A DNA stretch of 64,000 bases, from contig CAWAUB010000016.1 of assembly GCA_963785155.1 (NCBI GenBank), positions 12,791 to 76,790 on the forward strand, given 5' to 3'. Made by a program: the position numbers and the translations under genes. The stretch comes from DASUSH01 sp963785155. Its GTDB lineage: Bacteria > Actinomycetota > Thermoleophilia > Solirubrobacterales > 70-9. This document shows, piece after piece, positions 40,413 through 49,272 of the stretch (its first letter is position 1; every line of letters begins with the position of its first letter). Under the pieces are notes generated by a model. It had not been told where the DNA came from. It made no database searches and saw only the letters and a list, made by a program, of their open reading frames with translations.

Positions 40413-41668
40413 CCCCGCCGCCCCCGGACGCGCCAGCGGAGGAGGCGGCGGGCCCTGTTTCTATCGGGCTCCTCGGCCGCGGCACTGTCGGCGGCGCGCT
40501 CCACGACCTGCTCGCCGAGCGCGCGGACGCCGTGGAGGCCTCGACCGGCCGCCGGCCCGAGGTCGCCGGCGTCCTGCGGCGCTCCGAGGGCGACTTCGAG
40601 CAGATCCTGGCCGACAGCGAGATCGTCGTCGAGCTGATCGGCGGGGTGGACGACTCTCGCGAGTTCGTCCTGCGCGCCCTGCGCGAGGGACGCCACGTGG
40701 TCACCGCGAACAAGCAGCTGATCGCCCAGCACGGCGACGAGCTGTTCGACGCGGCGCGCGAGGCCGGGGTTCAGATCCGCTTCGAGGCCGCCGTCGCCGG
40801 CGTCGTGCCGGTGATCCGGGTGATTCAGGAGAGCCTGGCGGCGACCGAGATCGAGAAGGTCTTCGGGATCGTCAACGGGACGACCAACTTCATCCTCACC
40901 GAGATGGCGAAGACCGGTGCGGCCTACGAGGACGTGCTCGCCCGTGCGCAGGAGCTCGGCTACGCCGAGGCCGACCCGACCGAGGACGTGAACGGCGCCG
41001 ACGCCGCGGCAAAGATGGCGATCCTTGCCCGGCTCTCGTTCGGCTCGCCGGTCAGCCTGGACGACGTCACCTTCGAGGGGATCGAGTCGGTCAAGCCCGA
41101 CGACCTCGCCTACGCGCGGGAGCTGGGGCTGTCGCTGAAGCTGCTCGGGGTCGCCGAACGCCGCGGCGAGGGGATCAGCGTCCGCGTCTTCCCCTGCTTC
41201 CTCTACGGCGGCCACCCGCTCGCGCCGATCGAGGGCCCGTTCAACGCGGTGATGGTCGAGGCGCCGGCGATCACCGAGATCACGATGTCCGGGCCGGGCG
41301 CGGGAGGGATCCAGACAGCCTCGGCCGTGCTGGGGGACATCGTCTCGATCGTCGCCGGCGAGGCGCCGGTGCACCAGCCGCAGGCCACCCTGCCGATCGC
41401 GCGCGACATCTCCTCCTCCTTCTACCTCCACCTCGAGGTCGCCGACGAACCCGGCGTCCTCGCCCGCATCGCCGACGCCCTCGGGAAGGCGGGCATCTCG
41501 GTCAAGTCCGTCGTTCAGCGCGGCGCCGGCGACGACGCCCGCCTCGTCATGGTCATCCACGAGTGCCCCGAGGACGCGTTCTCGAGCGCCGTCGAGGAGA
41601 TCGCGGGACTCGACTTCATGCGCGCCGAGCCCCGCTCGATCCGGGTGATCGAGGAGGAGTTCGTCTAG
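40409..41668 (+). CDS. hom: Homoserine dehydrogenase
   Basis: A 419-residue enzyme reducing aspartate semialdehyde to homoserine with NAD(P)H. The cofactor motif is VSIGLLGRGTVGGALHDLL, followed by VVTANKQLIAQHGDELF (catalytic lysine region), the core VFGIVNGTTNFILTEM and ELGYAEADPTEDVNGADAAAKM. The C-terminal ACT domain (FYLHLEVADEPGVLARIADALGKAGISVKSVVQ) suggests threonine feedback control. It starts at GTG 40409, overlapping lysA, and its stop overlaps thrC (TAGTG). Confidence 0.95.
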   Translation: MTPPPPDAPAEEAAGPVSIGLLGRGTVGGALHDLLAERADAVEASTGRRPEVAGVLRRSEGDFEQILADSEIVVELIGGVDDSREFVLRALREGRHVVTANKQLIAQHGDELFDAAREAGVQIRFEAAVAGVVPVIRVIQESLAATEIEKVFGIVNGTTNFILTEMAKTGAAYEDVLARAQELGYAEADPTEDVNGADAAAKMAILARLSFGSPVSLDDVTFEGIESVKPDDLAYARELGLSLKLLGVAERRGEGISVRVFPCFLYGGHPLAPIEGPFNAVMVEAPAITEITMSGPGAGGIQTASAVLGDIVSIVAGEAPVHQPQATLPIARDISSSFYLHLEVADEPGVLARIADALGKAGISVKSVVQRGAGDDARLVMVIHECPEDAFSSAVEEIAGLDFMRAEPRSIRVIEEEFV

Positions 41669-42702
41669 TGCCCCAGCCCCTGATCGAGCGCTATCGCGAC
41701 CGGCTCCCGCTGGAGCCCGGCGACCCCGTCGTGACCCTGAACGAGGGGTCGACGCCGCTGGTCGAGGCGCCGGTCCTCTCGGAGAGGGTGGGGGCGCGGG
41801 TGATGCTGAAGCTGGAGGGCGCGAACCCGACCGGCTCGTTCAAGGACCGCGGCATGACCGTCGCCGTCTCGCGGGCCAAGGGCGCCGGAGCCGAGGCAGT
41901 GATCTGCGCGTCGACCGGCAACACCGCCGCGAGCGCCGCCGCATACGCCGCCCGGGCCGGGATGCGGGGCGCGGTGATCGTCCCCGAGGGCAAGATCGCC
42001 GCCGGAAAACTCGCCCAGGCGCTGATCCACGGAGCAAGGGTGATCGCGCTCCAGGGCAACTTCGACGACGCACTCCGGATCGTCCGCGAGCTCGCGCAGA
42101 ACCACCCGATCGAGCTCGTCAACTCGGTCAACCCCTACCGGATCCAGGGGCAAAAGACAGCCGCCTTCGAGGTCTGCGACGAGCTCGGAGCCGCGCCCGA
42201 CGCACTCTGCATCCCCGTCGGTAACGCCGGCAACATCACCGCATGGTGGACCGGCTTCGGTGAGTACGAGGCCGCACCCGCACTTTTCGGATTCCAGGCA
42301 GAGGGCGCCGCTCCGCTCGTCCGCGGCGAGCCCGTTGCCAACCCCGAGACGATCGCCTCCGCCATCCGGATCGGCAACCCCGCCCGCTGGGAGGAGGCGA
42401 TGGAGGCCGTCACGTCCTCCCGCGGCCGCATCGCCGCCGTCTCCGACGAGCAGATCCTCGACGCCTACCGCCTCCTCGCCTCCCGCGAGGGGGTTTTCTG
42501 CGAGCCCGCCTCCGCGGCCTCGGTCGCCGGCCTCCTCGCCCACGGCGCCCCGGACGCCGACGGCGAGCCGATCACCGGCACGATCGTCTGCGTCCTCACC
42601 GGCCACGGCCTGAAGGACCCCGACACCGCCCTGGGCAAAGCCCCCTCCGTCCTCCGAGCCGAAGCCGACCTGAGCGCGATCGAAAAGCTCGTCTTCGACT
42701 GA
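41668..42702 (+). CDS. thrC: Threonine synthase
   Basis: A 344-residue PLP enzyme of fold-type II converting O-phosphohomoserine to threonine. Motifs are LNEGSTPLVEAPVL, the Schiff-base lysine in NPTGSFKDRGMTVAV, the phosphate contact ASTGNTAASAAAYAARAG, VNSVNPYRIQGQKTAAFE and the glycine loop PVGNAGNITAWWTGF. The length matches the short actinobacterial form. It starts at GTG 41668 overlapping hom. The usual third gene, homoserine kinase thrB, does not follow. From about 42290 the coding strand becomes noticeably richer in C at third positions. Confidence 0.95.
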   Translation: MPQPLIERYRDRLPLEPGDPVVTLNEGSTPLVEAPVLSERVGARVMLKLEGANPTGSFKDRGMTVAVSRAKGAGAEAVICASTGNTAASAAAYAARAGMRGAVIVPEGKIAAGKLAQALIHGARVIALQGNFDDALRIVRELAQNHPIELVNSVNPYRIQGQKTAAFEVCDELGAAPDALCIPVGNAGNITAWWTGFGEYEAAPALFGFQAEGAAPLVRGEPVANPETIASAIRIGNPARWEEAMEAVTSSRGRIAAVSDEQILDAYRLLASREGVFCEPASAASVAGLLAHGAPDADGEPITGTIVCVLTGHGLKDPDTALGKAPSVLRAEADLSAIEKLVFD

Positions 42703-42804
42703 GCATTGCTGTCCTGCCCCCGGATTCCGAGGGCAAAGCAGGAATGCTCGATATCGACACGTTTCGCGCGCCACGCGTAACACTCCACGCCCGAAGCTGG
42801 CCTG

Positions 42805-43444
42805 ATGCGCCCGAGCCGCTTCCCCTACGTGCTCGCCGAGATCGCCGCCCCACCCGCATGCGGCATCTGCGCCGGCACCACACCCACAGCCGAATCGTTC
42901 CTCTGCTCGAAGTGCGACCGCGAACTTGAGAGGGGACTCCGCCAAGCCCTGAATCTCCTCGGCATCACCCAAGCCTGGGCCGCCCGCCCCTACAGGGCAA
43001 GGCCCGAGCCCTCATCACCACCCTCAAGTTCCACCAGCTACTCCCGGCCGCCACGCGCGCCGCACAACTCATCGCCGCCGAAGCCCCGCCGAGCCTCCTC
43101 GCCACCGAACCCTCATCCCGATCCCTCCAGACCCGCTCCGCACCCTTCTCCGAGGCTTCGACCCAGCGCACGAAATCACGGTAAGACCTCTCCCGCCTCG
43201 CCAACCTCCCCATCTCCACATGCCTGCGCAGGCGCCACGGCGCGCGCCAGGTGGGCCGAACTCCCGGCGGCGCCTGGCTATCCGCGCTCGTCCGCGAGTA
43301 CGGGCAACCGCCCCTCCGACGCACGCGCTCCTCCTCGACGACGTCACCACCACTGGCGCCACCCTCACGGCCTGCGCCACCGCCCTCCGCGCCGCCGGTT
43401 GCACCGACGTCAACGCGGTTGTGTTCGCGGCCGCTCCGGCGTAG
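42805..43444 (+). pseudogene. comF: ComF-family phosphoribosyltransferase, multiply frameshifted
   Basis: A ComF gene can be traced across at least three frames. It starts RFPYVLAEIAAPPACGICAG with the zinc-type cysteine pairs CGIC and CSKC. Then ARALITTLKFHQLLPAATRAAQLIAAEAPPSLL, TLIPIPPDPLRTLLRGFDPAHEIT, SRLANLPISTCLRRRHGARQVG follow, and finally the PRPP-binding loop HALLLDDVTTTGATLTACATALRAAG to FAAAPA ending at TAG. ComF proteins take part in DNA uptake in competent bacteria. The position before hpf and secA matches Actinobacteria, which supports the identity. Codons are unusually C-rich. Several indels are needed to restore it, so it is either decayed or poorly assembled. Confidence 0.65.
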
Positions 43445-43481
43445 CATGGGCGAGAACGTCAGCTCCCCAAAGGAGGCCGCG

Positions 43482-43829
43482 ATGCGGATCGAAATCAGGG
43501 GCAGGAACGTGGAGATCACCGATGAGCTCCGGGAGCACGTTCGCAAGCGCTTTGCCCGCCTCGGGCGCCAGGTGCCCGAACAGGCGATCCTCGAGGTCGA
43601 GCTGATGGAGGAGCGGAACCCCTCGATCCGCGACAGCGAGGTCGCCGAGGCCCGGCTCTACCTGAAGGGCGGCGAGATCGTCAGCACGGAGCGCTCGCCG
43701 GAGATGCTGCACTCGATCGCCGAGCTCTCCGACGACATGCACCGCCAGGTCAAGCGCCACCGCGAGCGCCGGCGCAAGCGCTGGCAGTCGCGCCGCCGCG
43801 CCGCCCGCCTGCGGGGCAAAGCCGCCTGA
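43482..43829 (+). CDS. hpf: Ribosome hibernation promoting factor, short form
   Basis: A 115-residue ribosome-associated protein (HPF/YfiA/RaiA) that binds the 30S decoding region in resting cells. ATG 43482 is chosen because AAAGGAGG lies just upstream; ATG 43446 in the same frame lacks one. The fold pattern is MRIEIRGRNVEITDELREHVRKRFARLGRQV, then EARLYLKGGEIVSTERSPEMLHSIAELSDDMHRQVKRHRER, with the basic helix that contacts rRNA. It lacks the long C-terminal dimerisation domain common in Gram-positive long-form HPF. It stands between comF and secA, a conserved actinobacterial order. Confidence 0.9.
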   Translation: MRIEIRGRNVEITDELREHVRKRFARLGRQVPEQAILEVELMEERNPSIRDSEVAEARLYLKGGEIVSTERSPEMLHSIAELSDDMHRQVKRHRERRRKRWQSRRRAARLRGKAA

Positions 43830-43848
43830 CTCTTACCGAGTCTTATTT
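43828..43848 (+). terminator. Weak intrinsic terminator after hpf
   Basis: Stem GACTC/GAGTC with loop TTACC, followed by TTATTT. It overlaps the hpf stop codon. Confidence 0.5.
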
Positions 43849-43872
43849 AGTGGCCGTGTAGCGACCCTTCGC

Positions 43873-43878
43873 TAGTCT
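43873..43878 (+). promoter_or_regulatory. Candidate -10 hexamer TAGTCT (leaderless start of secA)
   Basis: Six bases before GTG 43885, with no ribosome-binding site, just after the hpf terminator. Confidence 0.4.
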
Positions 43879-43884
43879 CGAACC

Positions 43885-46755
43885 GTGGCCAAAGGACTCA
43901 TCGATCGCGCCCTCCGCCTCGGCGAAGGGAAGAAGTTCAAGGAGTACGAGAGCCGGGTCGAAGCGATCAATCGCGTCGAGCCGGAGATGGAGCTGCTCGA
44001 GGACTCGGAGCTCCTCGCCGAGTCGAATGCCCTGCGTGAGCGGGCGGGCAACGGCGAGCCGCTCGACGACCTGCTCCCGGAGGCCTTCGCGCTCTGCCGC
44101 GAAGCAGGACGCCGCACGCTTGGCCAGCGCCACTTCGACGTCCAGCTGATCGGCGGCATGGTCCTGCACTCGGGCGCCATCTCCGAGATGAGGACCGGCG
44201 AGGGCAAGACCCTGACCGCCACCCTGCCCGTCTTCCTCAACTCGCTCGCGGGCCAGAACGTCCACGTCGTCACCGTCAACGACTACCTCGCCCGCCGCGA
44301 TGCGGAGTGGATGACTCCCGTATACGAGGCGCTCGGAGTCAAGGTCGGCGTGATCCAGGACACCGATCTCTCGACGGACCCCCAGCGCCGGCACCGGGCC
44401 TACGAGGCCGACGTCGTCTACGGGACGAACTCCGAGTTCGGCTTCGACTACCTCCGAGACAACATGGCGCAGTCGCTGGAGGCGTGTTACCAGCGCGGTC
44501 ACGGGTTCGCGATCGTCGACGAGGTCGACAACATTCTGATCGACGAGGCGCGGACCCCGCTGATCATCTCCGGCCAGCCAGAGCAGGCCGCCGAGACCTA
44601 TTACACCTTCGCCCGCCTCGCGAAGCAGTTGGTCGGCGAGGAGATGAAGACGAAGCTGAAGTCACTCGGAGAGAACAAGGACACCTCCGAGGCCGAGTAC
44701 GACTACGAGTACGACGAGAAGCACAAGACCGTCGCGCCGACCGAGCGCGGTGTCCACACCGCCGAGAAGTTCCTCGGCGTCGAGAACCTCTACGTCTCCG
44801 AGCACGGCACTCTCGTCAACCACCTCGTCCAGTCGCTCAAGGCCGAGTCGCTCTACAAGGTCGACAAGGACTACGCGGTGATCGACGGCCAGGTGATGAT
44901 CATCGACGAGTTCACCGGCCGCATCCTCGAAGGGCGGCGCTGGTCGGAGGGCCTGCACCAGGCGATCGAGGCGAAGGAGGGCGTTTCGATCCGCGCCGAG
45001 AACCAGACCCTGGCGACGATCACCCTCCAGAACTACTTCCGCCTCTACGACAAGCTCGCCGGGATGACCGGCACCGCGCTCACCGAGGCGCAGGAGTTCA
45101 TGAAGATCTACGAGATGCCGGTGGTCGAGATCCCGACCAACGTGCCGATGGTCCGCGACGACAAGAACGACCTGATTTACAAGACGAAGCAGGGCAAGTG
45201 GAAGGCGCTGACCAACGAGATCACGGAGCGCAACCAGACCGGCCAGCCGACCCTCGTCGGCACCGTCTCCGTCGAGACCTCGGAGATGCTGTCCGAACAG
45301 CTCAAGCGCAACGGGATCGAGCACGTCGTCCTGAACGCGAAGCCCGAGCACGCTGAGAAAGAGGGCGAGACCGTCGCCCAGGCGGGCCGGATCGGCTCGG
45401 TCACGATCGCGACCAACATGGCCGGCCGCGGCGTCGACATCAAGCTGGGCGGCGACCCGGAGCAGATGGCGATGCACGCGTTGAAGAAGACGGGTGTCTC
45501 GCCCGGCGACGAGGGTTACGACGAGGCTCTCGCCGACATCCTTCCCGAGTTCGAGGAGAAGTGCGCGGCCGAGCAGGAGAAGGTCCTCGAGCTCGGCGGC
45601 CTGTTCATCTGCGGAACCGAGCGCCACGAGTCGCGGCGGATCGACAACCAGCTTCGCGGCCGCTCCGGCCGCCAGGGCGATCCAGGTGAGTCGCGCTTCT
45701 TCCTCTCCGCCGAGGACGACCTGATCCGCCTGTTCGCCGGCGACCGGATCTACAAGATCCTCGATCGCCTCGGGCCCGTCGACGACGAGGGGGAGGAGTA
45801 CCCCCTCGAAGCAAAGATGCTCAGCCGCACTGTCGAGAACGCGCAGAAGAAGGTCGAGCAGCAGAACTTCCTGATCCGCAAGCGCGTCCTCGAGTACGAC
45901 GACGTGATGAACGAGCAGCGCCGGGTGGTCTACAAGTACCGGCGCGAGATCCTCGAGGGCCGCGACATGTCGGACGTCTCGCGGACCGAGGTCGGCGAGG
46001 TCGCGGAGCGGCTGGTCGCCCAGTTCACTGAGGGCGACGTGTTCGAGGACTGGGATCTCCCCGGCCTGCAGACGCAGGCCACGTCGATCTGGCCGATGCA
46101 GGCCGACCTTTCACAGCTCGACCCGAACACCTCCAGCCAGATCGAGATCCAGGAGCTCCTCGCGGAGGACGCCCTCGCGGCCTACGACCGCCGCGAGGAG
46201 CAGTTCGGCTCCGAGCTGATGCGCGAACTCGAGCGCCAGGTCCTCCTGCGGATCCTCGACAACCGCTGGAAAGAGCACCTCTACGAGATGGACTACCTGC
46301 GCGAGGGAATCCACCTGCGCGGCTTCGCCCAGATCGATCCGCTGGTCGCGTACAAGAACGAGGGCTTCTCGATGTTCGAGGAGCTGCTGCATGCGGTCTG
46401 GGAGGAGTTCGCACGGACGATGTTCCACCTGGAGGTCAAGGTCGAGGGCGCGGAGGGCCAGCCTGCGCGGGTCTTCGGCGCGGCCGAGGACGAGGCGCAG
46501 AACGTGAACTACTCGGGCGGCGGGCCGGAGCAGCCGTCGGCGATCGCCGAGGCGAAGGGGGCGGCGACGTCGACCGCGACCGTGCCCGCTGCAGCCGCCG
46601 GGTCGGCGACCTCGTCGACGGGAGGTAACGGCCAGTCCGCCGGAGCCGACCCGACCACGGGCACCGTCACCAAGGACGAGCACGACAAGATCGGCCGCAA
46701 CGACCCCTGCTGGTGCGGCTCCGGGAAGAAGTTCAAGAAGTGCCACGGCGCCTGA
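43885..46755 (+). CDS. secA: Preprotein translocase ATPase SecA
   Basis: A 956-residue motor that drives proteins through SecYEG. It shows HFDVQLIGGMVLHSGAISEMRTGEGKTLTATLP (Walker A), VHVVTVNDYLARRDAEWM, YGTNSEFGFDYLRDNM, the DEAD-like VDEVDNILIDEARTPLIISG, ITLQNYFRLYDKLAGMTGTA, TNMAGRGVDIKLGG and GRSGRQGDPGESRFFLS. It ends with a SEC-C zinc motif CWCGSGKKFKKCHGA, which may contact SecB-like factors or the ribosome. The start is GTG 43885. A single secA of this length is the essential housekeeping form. Confidence 0.97.
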   Translation: MAKGLIDRALRLGEGKKFKEYESRVEAINRVEPEMELLEDSELLAESNALRERAGNGEPLDDLLPEAFALCREAGRRTLGQRHFDVQLIGGMVLHSGAISEMRTGEGKTLTATLPVFLNSLAGQNVHVVTVNDYLARRDAEWMTPVYEALGVKVGVIQDTDLSTDPQRRHRAYEADVVYGTNSEFGFDYLRDNMAQSLEACYQRGHGFAIVDEVDNILIDEARTPLIISGQPEQAAETYYTFARLAKQLVGEEMKTKLKSLGENKDTSEAEYDYEYDEKHKTVAPTERGVHTAEKFLGVENLYVSEHGTLVNHLVQSLKAESLYKVDKDYAVIDGQVMIIDEFTGRILEGRRWSEGLHQAIEAKEGVSIRAENQTLATITLQNYFRLYDKLAGMTGTALTEAQEFMKIYEMPVVEIPTNVPMVRDDKNDLIYKTKQGKWKALTNEITERNQTGQPTLVGTVSVETSEMLSEQLKRNGIEHVVLNAKPEHAEKEGETVAQAGRIGSVTIATNMAGRGVDIKLGGDPEQMAMHALKKTGVSPGDEGYDEALADILPEFEEKCAAEQEKVLELGGLFICGTERHESRRIDNQLRGRSGRQGDPGESRFFLSAEDDLIRLFAGDRIYKILDRLGPVDDEGEEYPLEAKMLSRTVENAQKKVEQQNFLIRKRVLEYDDVMNEQRRVVYKYRREILEGRDMSDVSRTEVGEVAERLVAQFTEGDVFEDWDLPGLQTQATSIWPMQADLSQLDPNTSSQIEIQELLAEDALAAYDRREEQFGSELMRELERQVLLRILDNRWKEHLYEMDYLREGIHLRGFAQIDPLVAYKNEGFSMFEELLHAVWEEFARTMFHLEVKVEGAEGQPARVFGAAEDEAQNVNYSGGGPEQPSAIAEAKGAATSTATVPAAAAGSATSSTGGNGQSAGADPTTGTVTKDEHDKIGRNDPCWCGSGKKFKKCHGA

Positions 46756-47796
46756 GCAGAGCCTGCCTCGCCGCTACGGCGGCGATCCTCCTCGTCCTGC
46801 CCGCGCCCGCGCACGCAGGTGCCGACCGCGGCACGGTGACGATCTCCGGCAAGGCGTACCGATTCAACCAATCGGACACGTCCATCCCGGGGGCGACGAT
46901 CCGGGTCCGCGAGCTCCCGAAGGTCTCGGCGGTCACCAACGCCGTGGGCGATTACGAGCTCGAGGTCCCCGACGACACCACGGTCACGCCGTACATCGAG
47001 CCGGGCGACCCGTACAACGAGATCGACCTGCAGACCTTCCACACCCGCGGCGAGGAAATCGAGAACGCCAACTTCCAAACGCCGCACGACGACGAGTTCA
47101 ACGCGCTCGCCGGGCTCCTCGGCGTCCCGATCGGCCCCGACGGCCGCCCGACCACATGCGTGGTCGTCAGCACCGTCTCCAACCGCAACGTGCGCGGCGT
47201 GCCCTTCGAGACCTTCCAGGAGCGGACCCCCCACGGCGTCGCGGGCGCCACCGCGCGGGCGTTCCCGTCGGTGCCCGGGCCGATCTACTTCAACGACAGC
47301 GTCATCCCCGACAGGACCCAGACCGCCTCCTCAGGGGACGGCGGGGTGATCTGGGAGTCCGTCCCGAGCGGGCCCCACCGGTTCGTCGCGTCCCACCCGG
47401 ACAGGCGATTCGCGAGCTTCCTCGGAACCTGCGAGCCGGGACGCGTCGTGAACGCGAACCCGCCCTGGGGCCTCTACGAGCTGACCGGCAAGGAGAAGCC
47501 GCTCGGCGCTGGGATCGTCGCCGCGTCGCTGGTGTCTGCGAAGGCTGAGCGGGCGGGGGCGGGGACAAAGGTCGTCGCAAAGCTCGACACCGCCGAGGCG
47601 ATCGACGCGAAGGTCGAGGTCAGCAGGGGCGGCGAGAAGCTTGGCTCGCGGAAGTTCACCGGCCTCGACGCGGGCAAGCAGAAGCTGGCTCTGAAATTCA
47701 AAGGGGACCGACTCCGGCAAGCTCAAGGTCACCGTCCGGATGACCGACGCCGCCGGAGACGAGGCGAGCGACTCGGCCAAGGTCAAGCCGACCTGA
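46740..47796 (+). CDS. Secreted protein with carboxypeptidase-regulatory-like beta domain (frameshift near end)
   Basis: GTG 46740, inside the end of secA (16-base overlap), gives a signal peptide PRRLSRACLAATAAILLVLPAPAHA. A beta-sandwich pattern follows: GTVTISGKAYRFNQSDTSIPGATIRVRELPKVSAVTNAVGDYELEVPDDTTVTPYIE, as in CarboxypepD_reg domains. A cysteine-bearing domain comes next. A C-terminal Ig-like part starts SAKAERAGAGTKVVAKLDTAEAIDAKVEVSRGG. Near 47703 one base shifts the frame; the alternative reads DSGKLKVTVRMTDAAGDEASDSAKVKPT and ends at TGA 47794-47796. Function is unknown. The overlap suggests co-expression with secA. Confidence 0.65.
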
Positions 47797-47836
47797 GCCG
47801 ACCTCACGTTTTCGCGGCCCGGGCCGTTTCCCGGAC

Positions 47837-48573
47837 ATGAAACGAAGCGACATCAGCTTTCCGGTGAACGGCGACGCCTGCGCGGCCTGGCTGTACGAGG
47901 GGTCTGACCCCAAAGGGACGGAGCTGCCCATCGTCGTCATGGCGCATGGGTTGTCCGGGCCGCGGCGATCGCCTTCGCCCGCTCCCTGCCGGAGATCGAC
48001 GGCGACCGGGTCGCGACCTTCGGTTCCTCGATGGGCGGCGGCAACGCCCTCGCTGCCGCGGCCGCCGATCGCCGGGTTGCAGCGGCGATCAGCCAGGTCC
48101 CGTTTCTGGACATCCGCCGCCAGGCCCACCGCAACCCTCCCCGAGTGATGGCGCGGATGCTCTCCGCCGCCGCCCGGGGCGAACACGTGCCTGTTGTCGG
48201 TCAGCCAGGGGAGGTGGCGATGATCAACGCCCCCGAAGCCGAGGCGGGCTGGCGCCGGGTGGTCGAGATGGGCGAGGACTCGCGGTGGCGGGATCGGGTC
48301 TCGGCGCGGTGGTTACTCGGCCGCCCGTTCAACCCCGGCCGCCACGCCGCGACCCTCCACTGCCCGTGGCTCGTCTGCGTGGGCGAGGGCGATCGGGTCG
48401 CGCGGCCAGGAGTGGCGATCGCGGCTGCGAAGCGGGCCCCGAAGGGCGAGCTGCGTACGTATCCAGACGTCGACCACTTCGACATCTACGACGGTCCCGA
48501 GCACGATGCGGTCGTCGCCGACGAGGTCGAGTTTCTCGGCCGGCACCTCCTCGAGCCGGCTACTGCGCGCTGA
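47837..48573 (+). pseudogene. Alpha/beta hydrolase with internal deletion and frameshift
   Basis: The N-terminus is typical: MKRSDISFPVNGDACAAWLY, then LPIVVMAHGLSG (oxyanion loop). This jumps directly, in another frame, to AAAIAFARSLPEIDGDRVATFGSSMGGGNALAAAA (nucleophile elbow), continuing to VCVGEGDRVARPG (acid) and DVDHFDIYDG (histidine). In relatives about 55-65 residues lie between HG and the AIAFAR helix, so that segment is missing. A GGGGTCTGACCCC palindrome lies in the N-terminal part (47899-47911). It is non-functional as read, although the triad residues themselves survive. Confidence 0.6.
47899..47911. repeat. GGGGTCTGACCCC palindrome, second copy
   Basis: The same 13 bases as at 8242-8254. 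Here they encode part of EGSDPKGTE, a stretch with no counterpart I would expect between the first strands of this hydrolase family. Confidence 0.4.
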
Positions 48574-49209
48574 CCGTGCCCACGCGGGTGGCGATCAGGA
48601 CGCGGTTGCGTGCGTTTGTGCTGGCCGCTCGCCTGGCATGCCAGGTCGACAGCGCCGCCATCGACGATCGCGTTCAGCGTCATGCGTCGCCGAGAAGACG
48701 GCGTTGGCCGAGGTCTCGGTGTCGCCCCTGGCCACGACGGCGCCGTCGTCGCGGATCACGCACGCAACGAAGCGCTCGCCGGCGGAGGTCCCACCGAAGG
48801 CCGCCTGTGAGTTGATCACGTAGGCGCCCGGTGCCGGCAGCGCCAACTGCGCGATGCGATCGGCGTCAGAGAAGACTGCGCGTCTGGCTGGAGCGGGATC
48901 AGCCCCGGCTGATTCGTCACGAACGCCTCCGAACGCTCGCCGGGATCGAGCTTTGCCGCGGCGACGGCTCCGTCCGCGATCTTGGGTGTCGTCACGACTC
49001 CGTCCGCGAGCTTCTCGGCCGAGACCGCCCCAGCGGCGATCTTTGCCCTTGACCGCGCCGGGCGCCAGGTTCCTCGCCTTCACGCCCTTCTTCGCGATGT
49101 CTCTCGAATCGATCTTGCCGGCGGCATAGGCGCCGCCCCCGACCGCGATAAACAGCGCGACAAGGGCGATCGCGTTCGCGCTGCGACTCTGCTTCGTGAA
49201 GGTGCCCAC
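48561..49209 (-). pseudogene. Secreted repeat-protein family, copy 4, multiply frameshifted
   Basis: From ATG 49209 (GGAAGG upstream) the protein reads FTKQSRSANAIALVALFIAVGGGAYAAGKIDSRDIAKKGVKARNLAPGAVKGK. It then changes frame: AEKLADGVVTTPKIADGAVAAAKLDPGERSEAFVTNQ, then IAQLALPAPGAYVINSQAAFGGTSAGERFVACVIRDDGAVVARGDTETSANAVFSAT, then LNAIVDGGAVDLACQAS and finally RVLIATRVGTVSAQ ending at TAG 48561-48563. At least three indels are needed. It shares the signal anchor and KLADG-type repeats of the other copies but lacks the tripeptide run. The 3' end overlaps the convergent hydrolase by 13 bases. Confidence 0.6.
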
Positions 49210-49272
49210 CGGGCCCCCCTTCCTTCGAAACCCCCCGCGCCAGATTACTCCTGACGCCGCTCCGCTGCGGGC

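Noticed and set aside
48001..48573. Independent short hydrolase gene starting at ATG 48031
   Set aside because: Its N-terminus begins at the nucleophile elbow (MGGGNALAAAA) and the upstream frames encode the rest of the same family, so it is the 3' part of a broken gene.
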